Positions 42,523 through 51,590 of a stretch of 64,000 nucleotides of DNA are shown here, one piece after another. Every line of letters starts with the position of its first letter. Within the stretch, counting starts at the first letter, position 1. The position numbers and the translations under genes are program-made. Source of the stretch: an uncultured Lachnospiraceae bacterium. Lineage in GTDB: Bacteria; Bacillota; Clostridia; Lachnospirales; Lachnospiraceae. Under the pieces are notes generated by a model. That model did not search any database. It saw only the letters and a program-made list of their open reading frames with translations, and was not told the origin of the DNA. The stretch spans positions 1 to 64,000 of the forward strand of contig CACZBM010000005.1 of the NCBI GenBank assembly GCA_902779445.1. The letters are read 5' to 3'.

Positions 42523-44445
42523 ATGGCAGAGGAAAAGGTAAGACAGATCGGCCGGCACAGAATGATGACACACGGGCCTAAAGCCGGTGATCCGGGCAAG
42601 ATCATGAAGAGACTGTCATCTTTCATAATGAAGCGGTACAGCGTACATATAATAGCTGTTATTATATGCATTTTTGTCGGTGTGCTTGCAAATGTTCAGG
42701 GGACCCTGTTTACCAGAAGCCTGATCGATGACTATATCATTCCAATGGTCAAAAGCGGAAGCCGGGATTTTTCTCCGCTTTTGTCCGCTATTGCAAGAGT
42801 TGCTTTATTCTATTCTATAGGGATATTATCCACCTACATTTATCAGAGGATGATGGTTGAGGTATCCCAGGGTACATTAAAGGATCTGAGGTGTGAACTC
42901 TTCGCTAAAATGGAGAGTCTGCCGATAAAATACTTTGACACGCACGCCCATGGAGATATAATGTCTGTCTATACCAATGATATAGACACCCTGAGGCAGA
43001 TGATAAGCCAGTCAATGCCGCAGTTTCTTAATTCGCTGATAACTATCATAAGTGTACTGCTTAGCATGCTTTTCCTAAATATACCTCTGACTGTAATATC
43101 CCTCATCATGGTTGGGGTCATGTTGTTATCATCCAGGAAAGCTGCGGGGATCTCGGGAAGATTTTTTTCAGCCCAGCAGAAAAGTCTCGGTGCACTTAAC
43201 GGATATATCGAGGAAATGATGACCGGGCAGAAAGTCGTCAAAGTATTCTGCCATGAAGAGCAGGCTATAGAAGAATTTAAGAAGCGTAACCGGGATCTCT
43301 TTGTAAGCGCATATAACGCAAACCAGTATTCCAACATCCTTGGGCCATTAAATATGCAGATAGGCAATGTAAGCTTCTGTATCTGTGCGATACTGGGAGG
43401 GGCTCTCGCTCTTAGCGGGATATCGGGACTCACCCTCGGAAAGCTTGCTTCATTTCTGACATTTAATAAGAGTTTCAGTATGCCGGTAAACCAGATCGGT
43501 ACCCAGATGAACTTCTGCCTTATGGCTCTTGCGGGGGGAGAGAGGATCTTTGCCCTGCTTGATGAAGAGCCGGAAATGGATTCAGGCTATGTAAGTCTTG
43601 TAAATGTTGAAAGAAGAGAGGATGGAAGCCTTTCAGAAACTGCTGAAAGAACCGGGATCTGGGCGTGGAAACATAAGCATACCGCTGACGGATCCGTGGA
43701 CTATGTGGAACTTAAAGGCGATATTACCTTGGACGGTGTTGATTTTGCGTATGATGATGAGCATTTCGTGCTTCATGATGTAGAGCTTTATGGCAGGAGC
43801 GGTCAGAAGATAGCATTTGTGGGTTCCACAGGTGCCGGGAAAACCACCATAACCAATCTTATCAACAGGTTCTATAATATTCAGGACGGAAAGATCCGTT
43901 TTGACGGGATAAATATTAATAAGATAAAAGTCAGAGATCTTAGAAGATCTCTCGGAATGGTCCTCCAGGATACCCATTTGTTTACCGGGACCATTATGGA
44001 CAATATAAGATACGGAAGGCTGGATGCCTCTGATGAAGAGGTAATGGAGGCTGCGAAGCTCGTGAGTGCCGATAGCTTTATAAGGCACCTCCCGGAGGGA
44101 TATAATACGGTGATAACCGGGGACGGATCCTCGTTATCGCAGGGACAGAGGCAGCTCCTGTCGATCGCAAGGGCTGCGGTGGCAGATCCTCCGGCATTGA
44201 TACTTGATGAGGCCACCAGTTCCATAGATACCAGAACAGAAAAGATGATACAGTCCGGAATGGACTCACTTATGAAGGGAAGGACCAGCTTTGTCATCGC
44301 CCACAGGCTCTCAACAGTTAAAAATGCGGACTGCATAATGGTACTGGAGGGCGGAAGGATAATAGAACGTGGCGATCACGAAGAACTTATGGGGCAAAAA
44401 GGCCGGTATTATCAACTTTATACCGGATTAAAAATAGCAAACTAA
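42523..44445 (+). CDS. heterodimeric ABC exporter, catalytic half
   Basis: About 640 residues: six spans, then an ATPase domain with GSTGAGKTT Walker A, LSQGQRQLL signature and LILDEATSSID with the catalytic Glu. This is the canonical partner of the preceding half-transporter. An insertion of ~40 residues before the ATPase domain (NVERREDGSLSETAERTGIW) is unusual. The start is uncertain: GTG 42499 has no ribosome site, ATG 42523 has GGGAG but at only 2 bases; homologous starts favour the ATG. Confidence 0.9.
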   Translation: MAEEKVRQIGRHRMMTHGPKAGDPGKIMKRLSSFIMKRYSVHIIAVIICIFVGVLANVQGTLFTRSLIDDYIIPMVKSGSRDFSPLLSAIARVALFYSIGILSTYIYQRMMVEVSQGTLKDLRCELFAKMESLPIKYFDTHAHGDIMSVYTNDIDTLRQMISQSMPQFLNSLITIISVLLSMLFLNIPLTVISLIMVGVMLLSSRKAAGISGRFFSAQQKSLGALNGYIEEMMTGQKVVKVFCHEEQAIEEFKKRNRDLFVSAYNANQYSNILGPLNMQIGNVSFCICAILGGALALSGISGLTLGKLASFLTFNKSFSMPVNQIGTQMNFCLMALAGGERIFALLDEEPEMDSGYVSLVNVERREDGSLSETAERTGIWAWKHKHTADGSVDYVELKGDITLDGVDFAYDDEHFVLHDVELYGRSGQKIAFVGSTGAGKTTITNLINRFYNIQDGKIRFDGININKIKVRDLRRSLGMVLQDTHLFTGTIMDNIRYGRLDASDEEVMEAAKLVSADSFIRHLPEGYNTVITGDGSSLSQGQRQLLSIARAAVADPPALILDEATSSIDTRTEKMIQSGMDSLMKGRTSFVIAHRLSTVKNADCIMVLEGGRIIERGDHEELMGQKGRYYQLYTGLKIAN

Positions 44446-44820
44446 AAAAATTTAAAACCTTTTCCTACTTAAACCGTACCATAGTATAGCCGATCAGAAG
44501 GGGGATTTTTTCTGAAGCCCGTCGGGACGGAACTTTGGGGATTCCGGGTATACGCTGTGTGTAATGTGCCTTGCATATAGGGGGTACAGGAATTTTCGAG
44601 GCGAAGAAACGATTGGCGGATGGAAAATGAACCAATGTGTCACGGTGTCATGGTGTCACTTTGAATGACACCGTGAATACTAAAAATGTTTTTTGGATTT
44701 AAGAATCCAGATACCGTTCGAAGCTGCGGAACAGCGAAATTACGGGATCGGATACGACTGGTATTGGTAAAATAGTAAATTGCGTCTACTAGAGGAGGAA
44801 CAGGTAATCGGAGCTAATTA
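44446..44820. other. 375-base intergenic region with hairpin and possible sigma-D-like promoter
   Basis: No gene was recognised. TCACGGTGTCA pairs perfectly with TGACACCGTGA (about 44638-44674), followed by a T6 run 15 bases on. TAAA (44470-44473), 15 bases, GCCGATCA (44489-44496) resembles a sigma-D promoter with two mismatches. A GAGGAGG ribosome site near 44792 is ~25 bases before the sigma-factor gene. The long leader suggests regulation of that gene. Confidence 0.4.
44470..44496 (+). promoter_or_regulatory. sigma-D-like promoter candidate
   Basis: TAAA, 15-base spacer, GCCGATCA; consensus -10 is GCCGATAT. It would give a ~315-base leader for the ECF sigma gene, or drive an unrecognised RNA. 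Confidence 0.3.
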
Positions 44821-46713
44821 ATGGAAATAGATCCTAAGCTCAAATCGGCTGTTGAAAAACTGAAGAGCGGAGATGCGGAAGGGTTTAACGAGGTATACAG
44901 TAAGACATACAACTATGTCTATTTCCGGGCGAAGCAGATCATGAAGAATGAAGATGACACCATGGACCTTATGCAGATCGTATATATGGAGGCATATAAA
45001 TCCATATCGGGTCTGGAAACCCCTGAAAGCATATATTCGTGGCTCAGTTCGATTACCTTCAGGCAGGGAATGAAAATATTCCAGAAGAAAAAAGAAATAT
45101 TGCTGGATGAGGATTTCGAGAACATCTTTGACAGTATCGAAACCTCGGATAAGGATTCCAGGCCTGAGCTCTCCTACGAGAAGAAGGAGGAGCAGAGGCT
45201 GCTCGCCGATCTTATCGATTCACTTCCGGAAGTACAGCGTGCTACAGTGGTAGCATTCTATTATGATAATATAAAGATTGAAGAGATAGCAGAAGTTATG
45301 GACTGTTCCGTCGGAACAGTTAAGAGCCGTTTGAGTTACGCTCGCCAGGCCTTGAAGAAGAAGCTGGAAGCATCCGGTAAGGGCAGGGCAGGAAAAGGAG
45401 CCATGGCCTTAACAGGTGCCATGATCTTCGGCGCGGTTCAGCTAATGTCAGAGGAAACTGTACTGGCAGCTCCCATAGCTGCAGGTGCATTTGCCAACAT
45501 TTGCTCGGGGCTTGGTATTGCAGGCGGTGCTGTTATGGCGGGTTCTGCTCTTGTAGGAGGAGCCGGTATTTCTGCAGCAACAGGAAGCACTGCGGGAACT
45601 GCAGCAGCACTTGCAGGAGGAACAGCTGCGGCAGGAACAGCGGCCGGATCAGCGGCGGCGGGAACAGCAGCCGGTTCAGCGGCGGCGGGAACAGCAGCCG
45701 GTTCAGCGGCGGCAGCAGCAGGAACAGCAGCAGTTACCGGAGGAGCAGCAAAGGGTATTGCGGTTGCGGTAGCAGTCGCAGTAGCAGGTACAGGTGGAAC
45801 AGTAGGCACCATATACAGAAATACCGTTTCCTCCGTGGATAAGATCTCAGCGAATGAAGAAGCATACAGTACTGCTTCAGACGATATTCTGGTTCCTTCA
45901 GATGCGGTTTCAAGTGTTGAAGATCCTTTAGAAGAAGCGGTTATTCCTTCAGAGGCACCTGCAGAGATCCCTGATGCTGGGGTACCGCTGGAAGAAGAGA
46001 ACACTTCTTCAGAAAGCGCAGAAGCTGAGAATGGGAAGTCTGAGTCTGAGCATGAGAAGAAAGAAAAAACGGCTGTTTCCGAAAACGGTACAGAAGATGT
46101 AAATGAATTCGGCATGCCAAAGAAGGTTAAGCAGCACATTGCCAAAGCGGTTGCTTCACTCTTCATGACAGGCGGCGGAGTTCTTTATAACGGATCAGTA
46201 GATAATGATACACTGGAAGCTGCATACATACTTGAGAACAATCTCTTTAAGACAAAGAAGGAATTGAAGTCTGTTTCCGGAAATCTTATATTCCTTACAG
46301 AGCCTGATGTTTCCAGAGCATACAGAGACGGGGATGTCATCACTGTAGAAGGAAGCTTCAAGGCAGGAAATGCTGAAGAAAACGGAACCGTTAATTCCAA
46401 AGAATATGCATTTACCCTTAAGGGCACAAGGCTTAAGAATGAAGGTGTATTCGGCAGGTTCGCTTCGAATATGCTTATAATAACAGATGGTAGTAATGAT
46501 AACGGAAGTTCTTCATCAAATGAGAGTGGCAAGAAGACTTCCAAAGATAATACAGAGAATAAGGAAAAAGAGAAAGAGAATAATTCACCCGAGACTTCTT
46601 CTGAAATGCCCGGAGTTATAGAACTTCCCACATCATCCCATGCTGTGGAAGAAGTTGACATAGAGGGAGCAGCGATAGACGAGGCAGCAGCTTCGGATGG
46701 ACTGCTTCAGTAG
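44821..46713 (+). CDS. ECF sigma factor fused to membrane and extracytoplasmic region
   Basis: 630 residues. Residues ~1-185 are an ECF sigma-70: region 2 (YVYFRAKQIMKNEDD, MQIVYMEAYKSI) and region 4 (LPEVQRATVVAFYY, IEEIAEVMDCSVGTVKSRL). Then come hydrophobic Ala/Gly stretches (~195-212), a tandem nine-residue repeat (SAAAGTAAG) at ~265-313, and a span GIAVAVAVAVAGTGGTVG (~312-332). The C-terminal ~300 residues are acidic and Ser-rich with a folded segment (~440-555), likely outside the cell. No separate anti-sigma gene follows. It may be a self-regulated membrane-tethered sigma factor. Confidence 0.8.
   Translation: MEIDPKLKSAVEKLKSGDAEGFNEVYSKTYNYVYFRAKQIMKNEDDTMDLMQIVYMEAYKSISGLETPESIYSWLSSITFRQGMKIFQKKKEILLDEDFENIFDSIETSDKDSRPELSYEKKEEQRLLADLIDSLPEVQRATVVAFYYDNIKIEEIAEVMDCSVGTVKSRLSYARQALKKKLEASGKGRAGKGAMALTGAMIFGAVQLMSEETVLAAPIAAGAFANICSGLGIAGGAVMAGSALVGGAGISAATGSTAGTAAALAGGTAAAGTAAGSAAAGTAAGSAAAGTAAGSAAAAAGTAAVTGGAAKGIAVAVAVAVAGTGGTVGTIYRNTVSSVDKISANEEAYSTASDDILVPSDAVSSVEDPLEEAVIPSEAPAEIPDAGVPLEEENTSSESAEAENGKSESEHEKKEKTAVSENGTEDVNEFGMPKKVKQHIAKAVASLFMTGGGVLYNGSVDNDTLEAAYILENNLFKTKKELKSVSGNLIFLTEPDVSRAYRDGDVITVEGSFKAGNAEENGTVNSKEYAFTLKGTRLKNEGVFGRFASNMLIITDGSNDNGSSSSNESGKKTSKDNTENKEKEKENNSPETSSEMPGVIELPTSSHAVEEVDIEGAAIDEAAASDGLLQ
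45624..45732 (+). repeat. 27-bp in-frame minisatellite in the ECF sigma gene
   Basis: Two identical 27-bp units at 45651-45677 and 45678-45704 (each encodes SAAAGTAAG), flanked by degenerate copies before and after. Multiples of three keep the frame, so unit gain or loss would only change the length of the Ala/Gly segment. Confidence 0.85.
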
Positions 46714-46743
46714 AAGGAGAGAAAGAGTTTATGAAAAGCAGGA

Positions 46744-46780
46744 GGGGACACGGAAAGCGTAATGCTTCGTGTCCTCTTTT
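46744..46780 (+). terminator. intrinsic terminator after the ECF sigma gene
   Basis: GGACACG (46746-46752) pairs with CGTGTCC (46768-46774), with an inner AAGC/GCTT pair, followed by TCTTTT. Confidence 0.75.
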
Positions 46781-46807
46781 GCTATTGTAAACGAAATACT
46801 ATATAAA

Positions 46808-47905
46808 TCACAACAAATGTTTTTTAATGCAGTTTATAAGACGCATATTGTCTTCATGCTTCATAAAGCAGACCCGCACATATCTGTTATCCAGGAAGGG
46901 GAAGGTACAACAGTTACGGATCATCATCTTCTCTTTGATGCATGCTTCGAAAAGAGTATCTGCGTTAACGGTTTCGGAGTCGATCCTGAATAGAACGAAA
47001 TTAGCGTATGGCTCATAGACTTTGAGCTTCGGTGATAAGGATCTCAGTTCGTCAGTCATGAATTTCCGCTCGCTTCGTATTAATTCAACGGTTTCTTTTA
47101 TATACCGGGTGTCGGAGAACATCTTTTTACCTGCTTCTTCTGCAAGAGAATTGATGGTCCAGGGGTTCATCCGCTTAAATATCTCTCTTATAAGGTCGTG
47201 ATTGCCGGTGACCGCATAACCGAGACGGAGACCGGGAGATGCAAAGAATTTGGATACTCCGCGGATTATAAAAAGGTTATTGTAGTAGTCGGTAAGGGGG
47301 ATTCCTTCGGTCTCCTCCCTGCGATCAACGAATTCTATATAGGTTTCATCTACCATTACGAAGATATCACGCTCCTTACAGATATCCAGGATCTGTCTTA
47401 GGGCCTTTCTGTCTATGACTGTGGATGTGGGATTATTGGGGTTGCAGATTATAAGCATATCTGTATCCCCTTTAAGAAATTCGTCCAATCCGGAAATATC
47501 AAGACGGAAATCGTCCTTTTCTTTAAGCTGATAATAGTACGATTTACCGCCGGACAGGGAAACCTCACGCTCGTATTCGGAGTAAGTAGGTCCCATGATC
47601 ACAGCCTTTTTGGGACGGCGGATATCTATTATCATGGCTATAAGCTCTGTAGAACCGTTCCCGGGGATGATCTTATCAGGTGTAGTAGAACAGTAGGAAG
47701 CGATCACTTCCTTAAGTCTTTTATACTCTCTGTCGGGATAGGATGAAATGCAGTCAATTTCTTCAGCTATGGTTCTCTTTAACAGCGGAGATATTCCCAG
47801 AGGATTTACATTGGCTGAAAAAGAGACGATCTCTTCTTTTTTGATCCCGTATATCTTTTCGATCTTTTCCAGATCACTTCCGTGGAATTCATCTTTGTGA
47901 AACAT
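46808..47905 (-). CDS. cobD: threonine-phosphate decarboxylase-like PLP aminotransferase
   Basis: 365 residues, fold type I PLP enzyme of the HisC/CobD branch. FSANVNPLGISP at the N-terminus, SYPDREYKRLKEVIA and GNGSTELI are the CobD-like blocks; ICNPNNPTS, VDETYIEF and the PLP lysine region RGVSKFFASPGLRLGY (Lys in SKF) follow. CobD makes aminopropanol phosphate for CbiB, which is encoded at 8297, so cobalamin is the likely context. A histidinol-phosphate or general aminotransferase role is not excluded. AAAGGAA precedes the ATG on the minus strand. Divergent from the DUF5717 operon. Confidence 0.7.
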   Translation of the reverse strand: MFHKDEFHGSDLEKIEKIYGIKKEEIVSFSANVNPLGISPLLKRTIAEEIDCISSYPDREYKRLKEVIASYCSTTPDKIIPGNGSTELIAMIIDIRRPKKAVIMGPTYSEYEREVSLSGGKSYYYQLKEKDDFRLDISGLDEFLKGDTDMLIICNPNNPTSTVIDRKALRQILDICKERDIFVMVDETYIEFVDRREETEGIPLTDYYNNLFIIRGVSKFFASPGLRLGYAVTGNHDLIREIFKRMNPWTINSLAEEAGKKMFSDTRYIKETVELIRSERKFMTDELRSLSPKLKVYEPYANFVLFRIDSETVNADTLFEACIKEKMMIRNCCTFPFLDNRYVRVCFMKHEDNMRLINCIKKHLL

Positions 47906-47933
47906 GTTATTCCTTTCAATGAAGATGTATTAG

Positions 47934-47942
47934 TGGTATACT
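47934..47942 (+). promoter_or_regulatory. extended -10 promoter candidate of the DUF5717 operon
   Basis: TGGTATACT, identical to the element at 5463. The start codon is 76 bases downstream. Confidence 0.4.
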
Positions 47943-48017
47943 ATAGGATGGTATGTCGTTTGCAGAAAACAGAACATACAATAAACATTTGATTGATTAT
48001 ATCACAACAGGGGAGCA

Positions 48018-51000
48018 ATGGAGAGCCATATTGACCGAATATTAGAAGGAGAGACGGGATACGAACACACATCCCTTTATTTTCCCGAGAAAAGTCTGTC
48101 GCTTACGGTATATGAAAATGAGGATACCGAAGGCGTTTTTCATGTGCTTTCCGGTAATGACCGTGAGATAAACGGTACTGTCTGCACTTCTGATCCCAGA
48201 ATGAACTGTGATAGCGTGACCCTGGATAAGGGTAAGGCTGAGATCCACTTCTGCTTCAGAGCAAGAGGGCTTGAAGCCGGAGCTGTCATAAAAGGGGATA
48301 TTTCCCTGATATGTGAAGAGGGGGAATTCAGACTTCCCTTTTCCGTAAGCGTGGTCATGAAATATCCGGATAGTTCACAGGGCCCTGTCAAAAATCTTTT
48401 TCATTTCACCAATCTGGCACGTAATTACTTCAAAGAAGCGGTTAACGTGTTTTATTCCCCGGAGATGATAAATGTATTTAATTCGCCTGACAAGAGATTC
48501 AGAAATCTCTACAAGGCTTTTTCGGTATATCCGGGTTCTGCAGTAAATGTAGAAGAATTTTTGATAGCCATACATAAAAAATCCCCTGTTATTTATACAA
48601 CCGAGACAGACGAGGTTAATCTCCTCGGAATAGAGGATATAAGTGGATTAAGGGAATTAAGGGTTAGAAAGAGCGGCTGGGGCTATATAAAGCTGTCTGC
48701 TTCAGCAGAGGGAGATTTTATAAGCCTGAAGCAGGATGTATTCCGTGAACATGATTTTAACGGAGATATAGTATCACTTCCCTATACTATAAACAGGGAA
48801 GCGCTTCATGCCGGAAAAAACTACGGTCTGATCATATTAAAAACCTTTAACTCCGAGATAAAGGTACCTGTATTTGTGGATATCACTACGGTATCCCGGA
48901 TGGAGAGCAATAAAGCTGCAGTTAAGAGGCAGAAGATGGTGAAAGAGCTTATGGAGTGTTACATCGCCTTCCGCCTCAAAAGAATGGATCTGGCAACATA
49001 TTGCGCTAAAACAGCTGAAATGTGCAACAGGATGACAGAGGCTGATGAAAGGGACATACTCCCAAGGCTTGTTGCTACCCATGTTTATCTCCTGGAAAAG
49101 AGGGAACGGGACGCAGAGCTCATGCTTTCCATGATCGGAAATGAGGCTCTTTTAGGACAGATCCACTATGAAGCTGAGGGGTACATCAAATACCTTGAGG
49201 CCATGCTTAAAAGAGAGAGGACCCATACCAGGACTAAGGCAGAGGAGGTAACGGTTCTCTTAAATGATCATCCTGATTCGGCATTCCTGATGTCACTTAA
49301 ATTCAATCTGGATGAGGAACTGGAAGGAAATCCGGATTTCAGGCTGGAAATACTGGAGAGACAGTTCTCTCTCGGGGTCAGAAGTCCTTTTATCTACATA
49401 GAAATACTGGCTGCCATGACAGAAAGGCAGGGACGTAACAGCAATAGCGGGATATCAGAGATATATGCTTTGTACTGGGGGGTAAAAAACGACCTGTATT
49501 ATGAAAGTCTTATTTCCACCCTGTTATCCATAAGCTACGGATTAAAGGGCTATTCTCCCATACTTCTTCATGTACTTAAAAGTTATTATGAAAAATATCA
49601 TTCCCCTGAGCTGCTTGAAGCCGTATGCACAACCCTTATACGTGAAAGAGGCAGCAGGAAGAAGAGGGGTGACGATTTCCGCTGGTTTGAAGAAGGTGTC
49701 AGATATGGGCTTAAGATCACACGGCTCTATGAGTCATATTTAAATACCCTTCCTGAAGATTATGATGAGCTTCTGCCGGAGCCGATATTAATGTATTTCA
49801 GTATAGGTGCGGGAGTAGGCAATGAAAGGATGGCTTTCCTTTATGCCAATCTTATAAAGCATAAGGATACCGAGATAGTTTCCGAGATACTTAAGAGTAA
49901 TGAGCAGCGTATCGCTGGTTTTGCGGTAAAAGAAGCAGAAAACGGCAGGATAGGTGATAACTTAAAGATCATCTATGAATATGTAGCTCTCCTTAATATA
50001 AAAGAGATCCAGAACCGGTTCATGCTCGCCATAAGCCCGTTATTATTCAGGCATGAGATATTTGTATATGATCCTCAGGTCAGAATGGTGGTTTCCGTGG
50101 AAAACGGATTTAATAAAGAACATTTCGGAAATGTGACCGGAGGAAGGGCTGTCATCAGTTTTTACGGAGGAGACTACGACCTAATACTTGAGTACAATGA
50201 CATGCGGCGCAGTATTGCCAGAAAAGGCATACAGGACAGGGTATTACTCAATCCCTCCAAATTCATCAAAGCTATAAGATACGGCATCCAGAAACAGGTG
50301 GGACAGGCTTTTTATGTATGCGGCTCCGGAAGACACAGTGTTCAGGTAAATCAGGTAAATGAATCCAGTGTCAGGATACTTGCTTCATCTCATGAGATCG
50401 AGAGGAGCTTCAGGGATGAATGCATCTTTGCGCTTATAAGATATTATTCCGATAATGACAGATTTGATGAGCTGGACAGGATCGTAGAGGATCTGGATGT
50501 TTCGGAAGTGTCTACAATGGTGCGTTCAGAGCTTGCCAGGCTCTTTGTGGCCCGGGGTATGCTGAAGGAAGTATACGAGCTTATCCGTGAATACGGTTCG
50601 GAAGGAGTGGATCCGGGGATCTTAGTGCGTCTAGCCAGCAGGATGATCTCGGAGGGTATAAATACTGAAGATCCCTGTCTCTTGAACATTTCTTTTGAAG
50701 CACTGAAAAGAGGGAAATACGACGAACACATATTAAAGTATCTTTCTGACGAATACCGGGGAACTATAAAAGAACTCAGGGACATCTGGAAAGCTGCTAA
50801 ATCCTTTGGAATAGATACTGTCAGGATTGAGGAGAGGATGCTGTCCCAGATGCTTTTCTCGCATTCCTTTGCAGCAGACAGGGATGATATCCTTATAAGC
50901 TGTATTGAAAACGGTGGAAGAGAAAAGGTGATAGCTGCATTTCTCGACCATATCGCCCATGAGTATTTTGTATATGACAATATCGTGGATGACAGGATAT

Positions 51001-51590
51001 TTGACCTGATACTGAGGCGATACAGGCGTGACGGTGAGTTAAGCGATATCTCCGCATTAGCCCTTTTGGGAAGATACGCAGAAAAGGAAAAGGATGAGAA
51101 GACATTAACCTTCCTTTCTCCGCTTGTCAAAAATCTCGTGGAAAAGGGGATCATATTTGACTTCTTCAGGGAATACAGGGATCAGGTGCCTGAGATGGCC
51201 CTTTATCATGACAAAACTTTTGTGGAGTACAGGACCGGCTCGGAAAAACGTGTGCTGATCCATTACTGTATTTCTGATGATGAGGCAGAGGAATCCGAGT
51301 ATACCGATGAAAATATGGACGAGATGTATCAGGGGATCTATACAGGGGATTTCGTTCTCTTTTACGGCGACAGACTTCAGTATTTCATTACAGAGGAAAG
51401 TGAAGACAACAGAAATATCACAGAGAGCAGGGTCGTTGAACGGGATATTACCAGAAGCGGAAGAACAGAATCCAGATATGACATGATAAATGACATGCTT
51501 CTTTCTGAGTCTGTAAATGACGATCCCAGCCTTGATGATCTGATGGATCAGTATATTAAATTATCCGGAACTGTAGAGGAATTATTTTGA
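48018..51590 (+). CDS. DUF5717-type giant helical-repeat protein
   Basis: 1190 residues, AGGGGAGC before the ATG. No signal peptide or membrane span. The first ~300 residues are beta-rich (VSLPYTINREALHAGKNYG resembles an immunoglobulin-like repeat seen in clostridial proteins). From ~315 the protein is a long alpha-helical, TPR/HEAT-like solenoid interrupted by a beta segment at ~690-790. The C-terminus is acidic. I associate it with DUF5717, of unknown function, confined to Lachnospiraceae-type genomes. First gene of a four-gene operon; stop overlaps the next start (TTGA). Confidence 0.7.
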   Translation: MESHIDRILEGETGYEHTSLYFPEKSLSLTVYENEDTEGVFHVLSGNDREINGTVCTSDPRMNCDSVTLDKGKAEIHFCFRARGLEAGAVIKGDISLICEEGEFRLPFSVSVVMKYPDSSQGPVKNLFHFTNLARNYFKEAVNVFYSPEMINVFNSPDKRFRNLYKAFSVYPGSAVNVEEFLIAIHKKSPVIYTTETDEVNLLGIEDISGLRELRVRKSGWGYIKLSASAEGDFISLKQDVFREHDFNGDIVSLPYTINREALHAGKNYGLIILKTFNSEIKVPVFVDITTVSRMESNKAAVKRQKMVKELMECYIAFRLKRMDLATYCAKTAEMCNRMTEADERDILPRLVATHVYLLEKRERDAELMLSMIGNEALLGQIHYEAEGYIKYLEAMLKRERTHTRTKAEEVTVLLNDHPDSAFLMSLKFNLDEELEGNPDFRLEILERQFSLGVRSPFIYIEILAAMTERQGRNSNSGISEIYALYWGVKNDLYYESLISTLLSISYGLKGYSPILLHVLKSYYEKYHSPELLEAVCTTLIRERGSRKKRGDDFRWFEEGVRYGLKITRLYESYLNTLPEDYDELLPEPILMYFSIGAGVGNERMAFLYANLIKHKDTEIVSEILKSNEQRIAGFAVKEAENGRIGDNLKIIYEYVALLNIKEIQNRFMLAISPLLFRHEIFVYDPQVRMVVSVENGFNKEHFGNVTGGRAVISFYGGDYDLILEYNDMRRSIARKGIQDRVLLNPSKFIKAIRYGIQKQVGQAFYVCGSGRHSVQVNQVNESSVRILASSHEIERSFRDECIFALIRYYSDNDRFDELDRIVEDLDVSEVSTMVRSELARLFVARGMLKEVYELIREYGSEGVDPGILVRLASRMISEGINTEDPCLLNISFEALKRGKYDEHILKYLSDEYRGTIKELRDIWKAAKSFGIDTVRIEERMLSQMLFSHSFAADRDDILISCIENGGREKVIAAFLDHIAHEYFVYDNIVDDRIFDLILRRYRRDGELSDISALALLGRYAEKEKDEKTLTFLSPLVKNLVEKGIIFDFFREYRDQVPEMALYHDKTFVEYRTGSEKRVLIHYCISDDEAEESEYTDENMDEMYQGIYTGDFVLFYGDRLQYFITEESEDNRNITESRVVERDITRSGRTESRYDMINDMLLSESVNDDPSLDDLMDQYIKLSGTVEELF

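Noticed and set aside
40684..44445. ABC pair as exporter of the double-glycine peptide
   Set aside because: Neither half has an N-terminal C39 peptidase domain and the genes are ~9 kb away in an unrelated operon.
45438..46166. Long minus-strand frame rich in Ala, Pro and Ser
   Set aside because: It is the antisense of the Ala/Gly-coding region of the ECF sigma gene; no ribosome site and biased composition explain it.
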